Positions 45,541 through 57,400 of a stretch of DNA of 64,000 nt are shown one piece after another (position 1 is the first letter of the stretch; every line of letters starts with the position of its first letter). The stretch lies in NCBI RefSeq assembly GCF_028554725.1, contig NC_071668.1, positions 76,850,719 to 76,914,718 on the forward strand. Reading direction: 5' to 3'. Position numbers and translations under genes: made by a program. The notes beneath the pieces were generated by a model that was given only the letters and a program-made list of their open reading frames with translations, did not search any database and was not told the origin of the DNA. The stretch is from Zeugodacus cucurbitae (taxonomy: Eukaryota; Arthropoda; Insecta; Diptera; Tephritidae).

Positions 45541-48500
45541 TCATCCATTCTTGAAGAAGAATATTTCTAAAATGTTCCATCTATATACCAGCACTGTCCT
45601 AACTTTTAGAGGACAGTATATTCCTAGACCTGGTTTTCAAAAGTTCTTTAACTAACGTCGGATTATTATTGGAGTTTTCTTTAGTAACACATTGTATTGA
45701 AATTGTGTTAGTTAAGACTTTTTTCTAGAAAAGAAACTCTTTGACTTCTAAAGGCTGGGGTATGTTGTAATAAACGATATATATTTATAAACACTGGAGT
45801 TGTTTATTCTCATCTACCCTTTGGTGACCTAAGTGTGAATATATTATTAGAATATCGCCTACACGAAGAAGAAAACTTCATGACACATAAGTGAAAAAAG
45901 TTCTTCAATTAGATCACTAAAGTCGAGAGCAGGTGTTTCGTCACATTCATAACCAGAAAAGACCTACCACATCTAGTTTAACGTCGATCTACCCACAAGA
46001 AAACTGTTTGAACATATTATATACTAAAGATAAGGACTTCTTTGGTAAAATCTTGAACGAACATTTTTTAAAAACACCTCCGGAGGGTCCACCCTTCTTA
46101 CATATAGTAAGTAATAAGACGTCATTAAATTTGGTAACATTTTTTTAAAGAATCTTCAATCTGTCATCTCTCTATGAGTTCAAGTACCATTGAAGTGATT
46201 TTTTACAAGCGAAAACTTTCATTATGAGAAATTCCCAATTTAATTTGACCCAAGATAAGCCGAATATCTATATTCATGCTAAACCTGCATCACTTCGTCG
46301 CTTCCGCATTATTTTGCTAATATAATATAATTAATTTTTGATGGATAAGCTGACATTTGCCACGGTTCGCACGCTCAGTTTGCCAGTTTCCGCTGCATTA
46401 CTTAGCCGCACTTCGGTGAGACTGTAGTGAGCAACGCATACACATACTTCTAGGTATATACTTGAGGCAGCCGCGTAGGCAGGCAAGCTTCTTATTGTTT
46501 TAGTTTTTTTATATATTTTTTCATTGTTTACTTTTTGTTGTTTTTGCGCTGAAAAGTTTCACGAGTGCGCGGCAAGTGGCACAACAGTTTATCACTTGAT
46601 AATTGAATTAGTTTGGCGAAGAAGTGCAACCAAGCTGGAGGTTAATGATAGTTTAATAAGCTCAACAAACCTTTCACTTTAGTACAAAAAGTGTTGTGAC
46701 AAGCGGAACATAGCGGCAAAATCAATATGATTAACTTAAGTTGGTTAAAATGTTAGCCAAAGAAATTAAGTAGCTAAGCAAAATAAAGCAAGCAAGAGCA
46801 GTTGCGACAAATTAAAACTGAAAGTGAGCCAATTTGGCGATGACGCTTTTAAGTTTAGTAAGGCGCAATGGATTGATAATTGTATAGTTGGTAAATTAAT
46901 TTTTTTCTGAAGAAATAGTTTTGTTTAAAAATCAATTTTTTTTTTTATAAAGAGTTATAGTTAACATATACTTTTATCTGAGAAAAATACTTCAAATATA
47001 AGTATAAATTTGTATGAAAAATATTTAATCTATTTTAATATTTTGCTAAAAACTCTCACCTTCACTTCCATCCAAATATCACTCATGCGTAAATTGCCTC
47101 GAAGGCATTTCCGTTTGCAAGTTTTTCTTTCATAAAGTTAAACAAATACGCTGCCATGACTTCAAAGGGTAAACTCACCTTTTAAGCGGCATACGAAATA
47201 TAAAAAATAATAATAATTCCAGAAAAAAGTGGTCATCTATGTGGCTACTTTTACGCTACCGTAATTATGGCCGTCAGGCAATATTTTGATTAAAATCAAA
47301 TAACCTAACCATTTCCAGTGAACGTTGACTATGTGTGTGTTGGTGCGTGTGGAATTGCAAGAAAAAATCACAGCAGAAAGGTTCAACATTTTTTAACTCA
47401 CTTTCAGTGTTTTTTTGCGCTGCTTAACTTTCCACTTATGTGCTTTCACTTTTTATGCGTTCATTGTTTTCGAACAACAGCGTCCAGTGGTCGGTGGTGG
47501 GATGTATTATTTTCATACACGCTTCCACGTTTTCCAGCTTTTGTTGCACTCTTTTGTGTAAATTTCACTGTAAAGCAGCAAAGTTTTCGTTTTCATAAAC
47601 AGCAAAGCTTCACACGCCTTCGCTCGCTAGTCCCTCAGCACATTAGCACTTCAGTGCAAAAATTAAGCGCATAAAATCGTCCGCATTTTACAACAACGAT
47701 TAAATTTTAAATACTTCATGACATTCTCGCATTTGCCCGCTCAACCGCAAGCGTGTTGACAGCGGTTAGTCTGTCGCATCGTTTGTAAGACATTTTACAT
47801 TTTACAACATCAATTAACTAAGCAGCTCGCGTGTTAATTATTAATCAATGCAAAGTGTTGTAAAGAAAAATGTTAAAAATCCGCGCCGACAAATTAATGA
47901 GATTATTAGCGATTCTCTGCCTTTGACTTTACCACAGCTTGACAGTCGATAAGCATCAGTTTGTTTCAAGTGGTCAGTCAGTCAGTGTTTGTTATACACA
48001 TTTATCAGATTGCGGATCATTGTTTTATAAAGAACAATTTAATATACATATTTTAGTTTTTGTTTACTACAAAACCATAAAATGTGTTGTCTGTTTATCG
48101 CAATCGATATCGATATTTAAAAGAAGTGTTGAAGTGTGATTAGATGTGAGTGTTCGTAGTGCAGTAAAATAAAATATATGTTGCTTTGTGATAAGATGAT
48201 CTTAAAATTAATTTTTTAATTAACAAAAATTAAATATTCTAAGAGTATTACAGAAAATTAATCTGTGTAATCCTACTAATATTGCGATAAATATTGTATT
48301 AAAGAGTGTATGACATGGCGTATGAGTGACATTTACAATGTGCTGTCATAATTACATTTTTTACAATGTGACTTTTTCTAAAAATATATTTTCTTTTTGC
48401 TTATTTGATAGTCTATACTTTCAAAAATATCCTGTGAAAGCGGTAAGGGCGTATCTTGAATAATTTTTGAATGGCAGCGTTCAAAAGAGCGACCGCTCGC

Positions 48501-48894
48501 CAAAGTCGAAACTTTAAACAACATTTCTCAAAATTGCTGATATCATAAACAACAAGAAATTGACCGATCGACCGATCAAATTTAAACTGAATGTTCTTGT
48601 ATATAATTTAAAATTATTACTATAAAATGACCTACGATTTTTTGATTTGTTGAAAATTATCAATTTGGCATTAAAAAAACAACAATTTTTTACTTAAAAA
48701 AATGTCAGCAGTTGGGGAACTTTTTTTGGCATCTCCCAAGGCTGCACATAACTACTTTTCAATATTTTTGTAAAAAAAAAATTTAAAATATAGTTGAAAG
48801 TATACCTTATTATGTTCAAAAAACTGCGAAACATTCGATCTTCGCTACTTTCTTTAAAAAAATTCACGAAAATCGCCTAATTTTTCATAGGTTA
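45541..48894. other. Long non-coding stretch
   Basis: No convincing frame. A 118-codon frame at 47318-47674 is Phe/Cys-rich with no domain and is not called. 48400-48890 has the look of old repeat DNA but no named family. Confidence 0.4.
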
Positions 48895-49057
48895 CACTGG
48901 TATAGCCCTTAATATTACCTAACTTGAATCACCATAATCCACAAAAAAACTTCGACTTAGAGAGACTTCCGAGTAAGGAAAGGTTAGAAAGGTAATTTGT
49001 ATTGCCAATTCATGAGTTCAAATTATGGAGAACTTCGAGTTATGGAAGTTCAACTGC
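48895..49057. mobile_element. pogo/Tigger-type MITE, copy 2
   Basis: About 163 bp, same orientation as copy 1: TTGAATCACCATAATCCAC, AGAGAGACTTC, TTTGTATTGCCAATTCA, GGAGAACTTCGAGTTATGGA and final AGTTCAACTG. The first 25 bp are altered and the right TA is CA, so this copy is older or damaged at its ends. Confidence 0.62.
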
Positions 49058-49649
49058 ATTTATAATATTTAGTATATTTACTACATGATCATATTTGATT
49101 ATGTTTATAATCAAAAAAATTTAAATAATAACAATAACTGAAAAAAATAAAAATAACATGAAAATGATTAAACAAAAACATAAAAAACAGATAAATTAAA
49201 AAAAATTACAAAAAATTAAAAATTAAATAATTAAAAAAATTAAAAAAAAAAATCGAAAAAAATAAAAAATATTTGAAAAAAATTAATTGAAAAACTAAAA
49301 ATAGTTTAAAAAATAATAATAATTTAAAAATAAATTATTTAAAAAATTAATTTCAAAATAAATTATCTCAAAAATTAAAAAAAAAAATTTACAAATTATA
49401 CTTTTCATAACCACTCAAAATCCACACAATAAACTATTTATAATTTTTTCAATAAAAAAATATTTTTATTTTTCTAATTTCATTTTTTTTTTTTTTGGAT
49501 TACTATTCAATAAAAAAAAATTAAATTATTTTGGAAATATTTTCCGAATAAAGTTTTTACATCTTGAAAGTATAATTTGCTCTGCTGATCAAGCTACAAG
49601 AATATCTATATACAACGAAGAAATCTCAAATATTCTCCATTTGATTGTA
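49058..49649. other. Extremely A-rich stretch
   Basis: Nearly pure A/T sequence of AAAAATTAAAA type between a MITE and a mariner. No coding or regulatory content seen. Confidence 0.6.
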
Positions 49650-50881
49650 AAGGGTGATTTTTTAAGAGCTTGATAACTTTTTAAAAAAAAAAAACGCATA
49701 AAATTTTTTGAAGATAATTTCATTTAAATGTTGACCGCGGCTGCGTCTTAGGTGGTCCATTCGGAAAGTCCAATTTTGGGCAACTTTTTCGAGCATTTCG
49801 GCCGGAATAGCCCGAATTTCTTCGGAAATGTTGTCTTCCAAAGCTGGAATAGTTGCTGGCTTATTTCTGTAGACTTTAGACTTGACGTAGCCCCACAAAA
49901 AATAGTCTAAAGGCGTTAAATCGCATGATCTTGGTGGCCAACTTACGGGTCCATTTCTTGAGATGAATTGTTCTCCGAAGTTTTCCCTCAAAATGGCCAT
50001 AGAATCGCGAGCTGTGTGGCATGTAGCGCCATCTTGTTGAAACCACATGTCAACCAAGTTCAGTTCTTCCATTTTTGGCAACAAAAAGTTTGTTAGCATC
50101 GAACGATAGCGATCGCCATTCACCGTAACGTTGCGTCCAACAGCATCTTTGAAAAAATACGGTCCAATGATTCCACCAGCGTACAAACCACACCAAACAG
50201 TGCATTTTTCGGGATGCATGGGCAGTTCTTGAACGGCTTCTGGTTGCTCTTCACCCCAAATGCGGCAATTTTGCTTATTTACGTAGCCATTCAACCAGAA
50301 ATGAGCCTCATCGCTGAACAAAATTTGTCGATAAAAAAGCGGATTTTCTGCCAACTTTTCTAGGGCCCATTCACTGAAAATTCGACGTTGTGGCAGATCG
50401 TTCGGCTTCAGTTCTTGCACGAGCTGTATTTTATACGGTTTTACACCAAGATCTTTGCGTAAAATCTTCCATGTGGTCGAATAACACAAACCCAATTGCT
50501 GCGAACGGCGACGAATCGACATTTCACGGTCTTCAGCCACACTCTCAGAAACAGACGCAATATTCTCTTCTGTACGCACTGTACGCATTCGTGTGGTTGG
50601 TTTAATGTCCAATAAAGTAAACTGAGTGCGAAACTTGGTCACAATCGCATTAATTGTTTGCTCACTTGGTCGATTATGTAGACCATAAATCGGACGTAAA
50701 GCGCGAAACACATTTCGAACCGAACACTGATTTTGGTAATAAAATTCAATGATTTGCAAGCGTTGCTCGATGAAATGTCAAAGCATACTGAGCATCTTTC
50801 TCTTTGACACCATGTCTGAAATCCCACGTGATCTGTCAAATACTAATGCATGAAAATCCTAACCTCAAAAAAATCACCCGT
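49650..50881 (-). mobile_element. DD41D mariner (rosa-like), copy B, nearly complete
   Basis: A 1,232-bp element flanked by TA (49648-49649, 50882-50883). Its termini are AAGGGTGATTTTTTAAGAG at the left and, in inverse sense, ACGGGTGATTTTTTTGAGG at the right, identical to copy A. It holds the whole transposase frame but, relative to copy A, lacks 18 bp spanning the start codon and about 57 bp spanning the stop codon. The ancestral length is therefore about 1.3 kb. Confidence 0.92.
49662..50759 (-). pseudogene. DD41D mariner transposase, start and stop codons deleted
   Basis: An open frame of 365 codons counted from the TTG (Leu) codon at 50759, with no upstream in-frame ATG. Residues ~1-110 form two helix-turn-helix units (VRNVFRALRPIYGLHNRPSE; SIRRRSQQLGLCYSTTWKIL). 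Catalytic aspartates are Asp150 (FSDEAHFW), Asp243 (QQDGATCHT) and Asp285 (TPLDYFLWG). The 41 residues between the last two give the DD41D signature of rosa-type mariners. The true start, preserved in copy A as ATG followed by five codons, is lost through an 18-bp deletion. The end runs on through FYAFFFFKKLSSS into the terminal repeat because the TAA was also deleted. Internal coding is otherwise intact. Confidence 0.88.
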
Positions 50882-50887
50882 TAGTAC

Positions 50888-51560
50888 ACACAATATTGTA
50901 TGCATTTTATCAAATTATTTAAACTATATTTTTCCAAAAATTTTAGTAGCTCTCAACCTTTCAAAATTTGTTTTTGTTTGTTACCTATCGATTTATTTTA
51001 TAATTTTGATTTCAATGAAAATTCAAACAGGTGGCAACTATATTTTTAATTTTTTTTTAACTATGAGGTACCAAACTCATTATATGGCACTCATATTGTG
51101 CGATTTTTTAATTTTTCTCCATAAAACTTTTCAAACAGGTGGCAACATCCTAAATTTTCATATTAAATCAATCAAGATTGCATTAAACTAAGTCAGAGAA
51201 TTTCCTAAAAATCATTCTGTCATCAGTTTGTGTGGTGATCAAGATGTTGTGATGATTGTGTGCACACAATATTGTATTTATTTTATCAAATTATTTGAAC
51301 CATAAATTTGATTTCAATAAAAATTTAAACAGGTGGCAGCTCCATTTTTTTACGATTTTTATAAACTAAGGGCTACCAAACGCAATGGCATGGCATTCAT
51401 ATTGTACGTTTTTCTAACTTTTTCTTCGCACAGCTTTTCAAACAGGTGGCAACATCGTAACTTTTTATGTTAAACAAATCGAATATTACACTAAACTCAA
51501 TCAAAAAATTTCCTAAAATCGTGACAACTATCACTGTGGTGATGATTTAGATGTTGTGAC
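50888..51560. repeat. Tandem duplication, two diverged units with four AAACAGGTGGCAAC motifs
   Basis: Unit 1 starts ACACAATATTGTATGCATTTT at 50888 and unit 2 starts ACACAATATTGTATTTATTTT at 51264. Both then have ATCAAATTATTT, GATTTCAAT(G/A)AAAAT, a first AAACAGGTGGCA, CATATTGT(G/A)CG, CTTTTCAAACAGGTGGCAAC, TTTCCTAAAA and GTGGTGAT-AAGATGTTGTGA. Unit 2 is about 75 bp shorter because of a gap near its start. Motif copies are at 51025, 51133, 51327 and 51440. No coding content. Confidence 0.75.
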
Positions 51561-53012
51561 GAAATTTCGTTACGTAACATGATTTCGTTTCAGTCGATCG
51601 TTAAAAAAGAATAAAAAAATTGAATAAGTATAGGATATCAATAGCATACTACTCATAAATATTATCAAATTCACAAATGTGTGTATGTGTGTTCAATATT
51701 GAATACTTCAGCCCACATATTACTAAAACAACTACAAATATACATGCATTCATGTAAGTACACCTATCAAGCTGACAGCCAGCAAACTTTAGCTGTCAAC
51801 CAACTGCCCACAGCACTTGTCGGCCGCATTAACAAGGACATGCAACCGCATCACATTGATACCAGAACTGAATAAATAATGCAACAATTTCGCCAACAAT
51901 ATTTTAATTATTCTATTAAAATGCTTGGGTAAATATTTAATAACGGCAAATCATGTAACTTATGTGCTGCAAACATGCAAACATACATATGTACGAATAC
52001 AATATATATATGTCTGTGATCTGCTTGGAAATAAATTATATTAAAATTATCGCTTGTGTTGTGTCGTGGAGGCAAAAAAAAACTTTGTGTTCTCTGAACT
52101 TTGCGGTTGCTGTATGGTCAGTGAGCAATGGTCAGCGGCCAATGGTCAGCGTGTGAAGTGTTTATATTTTTTTTTTTGTGTTTAAGTGTGTGCTCAGTAT
52201 AAATTTGAAATGAAGAAAGTTTCGCTGTAGAGACATGTGCGCGCAAAAAAGTGACAACAAAGTGGAGAAATTTTGCCAATTACTTTTGCGCTAACATGTC
52301 GCCTTTATATCGATGAGTTTGCGCAATAAAAATGAATTTATAAAATAAGGATAATAAGAAAAAAATTGAAGTTTTTGAGGCAAAGTGTGAACAAGCGGTT
52401 GCACTGGTGTGGCCATTATTAATATATTTGATGCAAAATGCATTTTCAACTGAGTTATTGCAGTAATTTGTGGTTTTAATAGTACAATTATGGAATAGTT
52501 TGCAACTTCATATAACTTCAGTTTAAATTTTATTGAAGAATTATTAACAAAAAAAAAATTTTAATTTTTTAGAAATTTAAAAAAAAAAAATTTTAATTTT
52601 TTAGAATTTTTTTTTTATTTTTGATACATAAATTTTAAATTATATTGTTTTTTTCAGTTTCTAAATACAAAGAAACTGCATGTGAAGCTGCTTAACTAAA
52701 GTGAATGTGAAAGGTTAGTGTTATCTTTAATTATATTTCATGACAATATTAGCTCTGATCTCTCCTAAATATTGATATACGATTACGCCCGAAAATATAG
52801 AATACATTGAAATGGAACTTATATCGGAGCTTGTCGCATATATATTATATTACAGTACGTATATAGGGTCATTTAAATCGACTCGATGCGGCTGTAGGAT
52901 TTTTTCGCTTGTTATCACCACAAGTTTACATTTTTACTGAAAGGGAGAGAGATAATGATAGAGAAAGAACTTTGAAATTAGATGGAATAAGAATCGAATT
53001 CAGATCTGGTGT
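51561..53012. other. Non-coding stretch
   Basis: A short internal tandem copy of AAAAATTTTAATTTTTTAGAA lies at about 52553-52607. (CA)n and TACATATGTA words near 51970. No gene recognised. Confidence 0.45.
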
Positions 53013-53925
53013 AGTTGTTAAAATCTTCTTCTTGACTGGCGTAGACAACGCTTACGCGGTTATAGCCGAGTCCACGACAGCGCGCCACGTATCCCCCCTT
53101 CTGGCAGTTTGGCGTCAATTGGTTATACCAAGCGAAGCCAGGTCCCTCTCCACCTGGTCCTTCCATCGGAGTGGAGGTTTCTCTCTTCCTCGGCTTCCAC
53201 CAGCGGGTACTGCGTCGAAAACTTTCAGAGCTGGAGCACTTTCGTCCATTCGAACAACATGACCTAGCCAGCGTAGCCGCTGTCTTTTTATTCGCTGGAC
53301 TATGTCTATGTCGTCGAATAACTCGTACAGCTCATCGTTCCATCGACAGCGATATTCGCCGTTGCCAATGTTTAAGGGACCATAAATCTTCCGCATAACC
53401 TTTCTCTCGAAAACTCTTAGTGCCGTCTCATCGGATGCTGACATCGTCCACGCTTCTGCACCGTAAAGTAGGACGGGAATGATGAGAGACTTGTAGAGTT
53501 TGATTTTTGTTCGTCGAGAGAGGACTTTACTTTTCAATTGCCTACTCAGTACAAAGTAGCACCTGTTGGCAAGAGTGATTCTGCGTTGGATTTCCAGGTT
53601 AATGCTGGTTCCCAGGTATACGAAATTATCTACAACTTCAAAGTTATGACTGTCAACAGTGGCGTGGGAGTCAAGACGCGAATGACTCTTTGTTTGACGA
53701 CAGGAGATATTTCGTCTTGTCCTCGTTCACCACCAGACCCATACGCTTCGCTTCCTTATCCAGTCTGGAAAAAGCAGAACTAACGGCGCGGGTGTTGTTT
53801 CCAATGATATCGATATCATCGGCGTACGCCAGTAGCTGTACACTCTTATAGAAGATTGTGCCTTCTCTGTTTAGCTCTGCAGCTCGTATTATTTTCTCCA
53901 GCATCAGGTTAAAGAAGTTGTTAAA
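53013..53925 (-). mobile_element. 5'-truncated LINE with target-site duplication and AAG tail
   Basis: Minus-strand LINE of the YADD family. The insert lies between copies of AGTTGTTAAA at 53013-53022 and 53916-53925. Its 3' tail on the minus strand is CCAGTCAAGAAGAAG. Coding remnants: MLEKIIRAAELNREGTIFYK, LLAYADDIDIIG, MGLVVNEDKTKYLLSSN (53671-53904), then LYKSLIIPVLLYGAEAWTMS, VFERKVMRKIYGPLNIGN, LRWLGHVVRMDESAPALKVF and GREKPPLRWKDQVERDLASL (53115-53537). It is truncated just before RT motif C. It is the best-kept copy of the C-terminal half, with one frame break between the two pieces. Confidence 0.87.
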
Positions 53926-55793
53926 GTGCCTAATAAATAAGAATAAGGAAAAAAATTCTTACTCCTTTAAATTGTTTGTCATTCATTAAATAACTCACTT
54001 ATGCTCAGTGTAAAATTTTATGCAAATATGACATTTATTGTCAAATCGACTTTTGTCTCTTATGCCATCAATATTTGAGAAGCTTATTTTTTAATAAAAA
54101 CCTAAGTGGTAAAAAATTTAAACAATTCAGCTATTCATATTCTCCACCTAATGCCTCTTTTGTATGACACTTCCTATAAATTCTTAAAAAAGTCTTTTGC
54201 GTACAAAAAATTCAAAAATTAAACCCCCATTGCGCTCTAAATGATGATGACTTTACAATAGAATAAATCGTCTTTACTCATTTACCTAAGTGTTGACATT
54301 TGACTTAAGAACGCCCACTTTAAAGTCAACCCAAAAAAACAACATTTTTCACAGTCATTCGCATAAAAAACGCAACAACAAAGCTTGAATAAAATAAAAT
54401 GCCAGCAATTTTTCACACATTTACACATTCACACTTTGATAAGCATCAAATAAAGAGAGCGAAACATATGTACAGCTATGGTCCAACGCCCGTATGGGTG
54501 TGAAGTGCAAAAAAATCTGCCACATAACTGCTGTAGAATGTGCGTGTCAAGAGATAAAACTGTCAGTTTATTTTTCTAATATACATTTTTGTACAAAAAC
54601 ACACAAACACACAAACACACGTACACACAGAGACAGACAGGCACAAGCCGAGATGTGTAAACATTTCTTAAGCACATTTGAACCTTTTGTGCCCACGCAC
54701 ATGACAGACACACACACACCTACACTTTACTTCCGCTGCCGTTCTTCACAGCTATTTGTATTGGATTTTTGCTTTATTGCCGTCGAAGCGGAGAGTTTCC
54801 TTAAACTTGTCTTCGTTTGACGCTTTGACAACTGTAACATTTCATTAGCTGTCACATTTTATTAGCTACAGGTTAGTCGCCAGACACACCAGAACTTGGT
54901 CCTTTACTTAGTCACACTCCCTGAGTAGGTTTATTAGTTACTTTCTTTAACTGCTGGTTTGTTTGTTCGGCAGTTTGTTTTGGTGCTTGTTGCCTTGTCG
55001 GCGTATTTACTTTTCGGTTGCAGAAGTATTTAACTTTTCTTAAGTATTCTTCGCAAAAATCTGTCTTTCATTGCTTGTTTCCTCCTTTTGCTTTGCAGTG
55101 GCGAGTTAAAGCAAATTGCTGTTGTTGTATTTATAAATACTTGCAGGCATTTTAGTTTGTTACAGTTTTATTTAACTTCATCAAAAATATTTAGAAAGTA
55201 AAATAAATATCAGATTTTTATTGAAATGTATATGCATACTTCTCTCTGTATTTATGCACTTGAGCATATTGCAAGCACAGGCAAATCAATTGCAAACAAT
55301 TCCATTTAATTCTTGATTTTATTCAATTTCTCTGCACATATTTGTTGTAATTGCATAACAATAAAAAATTCGAAAAATGCATTTTTGGAATTTGCAAGTT
55401 CAAATTGAAGACAAAAGCTTTTTATATAAATACATTTCAGATAAATTGAATTAAGTTTTCATTTCGCTAACTTTTATTATACTCTTTTCTTGACTTTTGC
55501 TACTAGAAAAACAATATATCAATGTATTCCCTTTCACATATAATAACGTATTTTGATGAGAGGTGGCAACATTCTGAAGTTGATAACTAACTAGAAGTAT
55601 GATATATGAAGATTGCTATTTATTGCAGGTCTAAGTATGCGATAGATAATTGTTTCTTTTCCACATATTGTTCAGCATGAACCATACAATACTGCATTCC
55701 TTTGAGACGATCTCTAATACAGAAGAAAATCCTGACTCATAGATCCTCAATGCTTTCTTACAATTTTAACAATCTGACTGTGAGGAGTAGTCA
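53926..55793. other. Non-coding stretch
   Basis: Contains ACACAAACACACAAACACAC simple sequence near 54600 and TTTGTTTG-rich DNA near 54950. A 108-codon frame at 54494-54820 passes through these repeats and has no recognisable domain. No gene called. Confidence 0.4.
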
Positions 55794-56562
55794 GTGGCGG
55801 ATCTACGGGAGGGTTTTTTGGTGTTAAAACACCCCCTAAACTCAGAGAAAAATATATGTTTGCTGATATGGGTTTGGAATGAGGTTATTGATCACAAAAA
55901 TCACATCAAATTATAAGCAATCATAATAAGTTACAAGATTTTTGTTGTTATTCATATAATTCGAACTTTCTCTACATTTATACAAGCAGTATCGCTGAAG
56001 CTCAGTGATTAATTGAGGATCTCACATTCCAAGTTATATTTTCCTTGGTTTTTGAACTAATTCTTCTAGTATTGCATCAACTGACAGATCAATATCCCTA
56101 TGAATATTCATTGATGCTAGACCATTAAGCCTATCTTGACCTGTCGTATTTCGTAAATAGGTTTTAATTATCTTTAAACTTGAAAAACTTCTTTCCGGTC
56201 ATGCTATTGAAACAGGCAATAACGTCATTATGCGTAAAATCTTGAAAACATTCCCAAAAGCCGTTTTGTTCACTGCTTCTAAAGCTTCGAGAGCATTCCG
56301 AGAATGCTTGCCTGAAGTTCGCTGTTTCCACATTTTCACCTCCGCAAGAAAGTTTTGTTCGGAACAATTGATCACGCTTTCATATAAAGAATATATTTCT
56401 CGAGCTGTTTTAGCGTCAAATTCGTACTTTGGAAGAACTACACACAAAAAAAAAACGTGTCCTATAATTACTGAATTTTCGCGAGGGAATTGCTATATTA
56501 ATATATTGAGTAATAAAACTTTCCGTAAAACCCCCCAAAAAAATTTGCTGCATCCGCCACTG
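55794..56562 (-). mobile_element. Non-autonomous hAT element, copy 3
   Basis: A 769-bp element with termini CAGTGGCGGATCTA and (inverse) GCGGATGCAGCAAA, flanked by GGAGTAGT and GGCGTAGT (7 of 8 identical). The interior matches copies 1 and 2 but lacks about 130 bp near 56445, where an A-run replaces the central transposase segment. Coding remnants at 56164-56447 include SFRSSEQNGFWE and YEFDAKTAREIYSLYE. Confidence 0.82.
56164..56447 (-). pseudogene. hAT transposase fragment in copy 3
   Basis: Two overlapping minus-strand frames hold pieces seen in copies 1 and 2: CVVLPKYEFDAKTAREIYSL, QNFLAEVKMWKQ, RNALEALEAVNKTAFGNVFK and ILRIMTLLPVSIA. The serine-rich dimerisation motif follows only after a frameshift. 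The YYRI-IPFLD region is removed by the extra deletion of this copy. Confidence 0.75.
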
Positions 56563-56912
56563 GGCGTAGTTATGGCATTACTATCCTGTTTTTTACATTT
56601 AAAAAAAAAGATTACGAGGAAAATGACTAAATGACCTAAACCGCAAATCAAGGACGTTTAGAAAATATTGTTTCATTCGTCTACATAGTGTCCCCTTCAA
56701 AAGAGTCCCCATTCGATATTAGGCACGTATACTGGGGCTTCCTTCTATCGTCGAAACACTACTCAAACCCAATTTTTGGGATAGACTTAGGCTCTTTCAG
56801 CGATTTCATCTATCCTTGTAAAACGACGGTTCTCTTTATTTTTGCAAATGGAAAAAGGTCACAGGGAGCCTGGTCTGTAAATGACAAAGAGACTTTTGTA
56901 CACTTAAAAATT

Positions 56913-57260
56913 TTAGAATTTCCGGTATTTTTTAAATACTATCAAAAAGATTTTGTAACTGATCTGTTGAAACTGTTTCAAGACACTGAACTCAACGGTA
57001 TGGATCTGGTTCCATGAACACCTTTTATCGATGAAAACGTTGGACAACATAAGTCTCAGGAAATCAGCGAAATCAGTTCTTAAATCAAAATACATGTTCT
57101 GACAGCATCCTATCTCGCTGTATTTATTGACATCACAATAAGTGCGCAGAAACACGTGTTCACCATATTCGCATGAAAAACATGCGTCCTTGTTGACACA
57201 ACCCACCGACATATGTAATTCGCGCCGTGTGTACACAGCCGGTAAAAGTAATAACACCAT
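56913..57260 (-). CDS. Doubtful Cys-rich ORF with short hydrophobic start
   Basis: From ATG at 57260 the minus strand reads MVLLLLPAVYTRRELHMSVG and then CVNKDACFSCEYGEHVF-RTYCDV--SEIGCC, with six cysteines in about 40 residues, to a stop just before 56913. The frame is open further upstream (to 57380) through a CCCC stretch derived from CAA repeats. The hydrophobic start is short for a signal peptide and the ATG context (TTTT before it) is poor. No family recognised; could be a small secreted peptide, one exon of a larger gene, or chance. A plus-strand frame at 56688-57017 overlaps the far end and is no better supported. Confidence 0.22.
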   Translation of the reverse strand: MVLLLLPAVYTRRELHMSVGCVNKDACFSCEYGEHVFLRTYCDVNKYSEIGCCQNMYFDLRTDFADFLRLMLSNVFIDKRCSWNQIHTVEFSVLKQFQQISYKIFLIVFKKYRKF

Positions 57261-57400
57261 AAAACAACAACAACAACGAAATAATAAACTGACTGACGAG
57301 TACGTGGAGGCCTTCAAGAGCAATGAAAAGACATTGACATCAACAACGTCCGTCTCGGCCTCGTCAGACGGCAAGTGCAAACGCAGGTGCCAGTTGCCGT

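Noticed and set aside
47318..47674. 118-codon plus-strand frame
   Set aside because: Phe- and Cys-rich composition typical of T-rich DNA, no known domain, no supporting splice or promoter signals.
56688..57017. 109-codon plus-strand frame (MSPSKESPFDIRHVYWGF...)
   Set aside because: No recognisable domain, and part overlaps the minus-strand Cys-rich frame; evidence for neither is strong.
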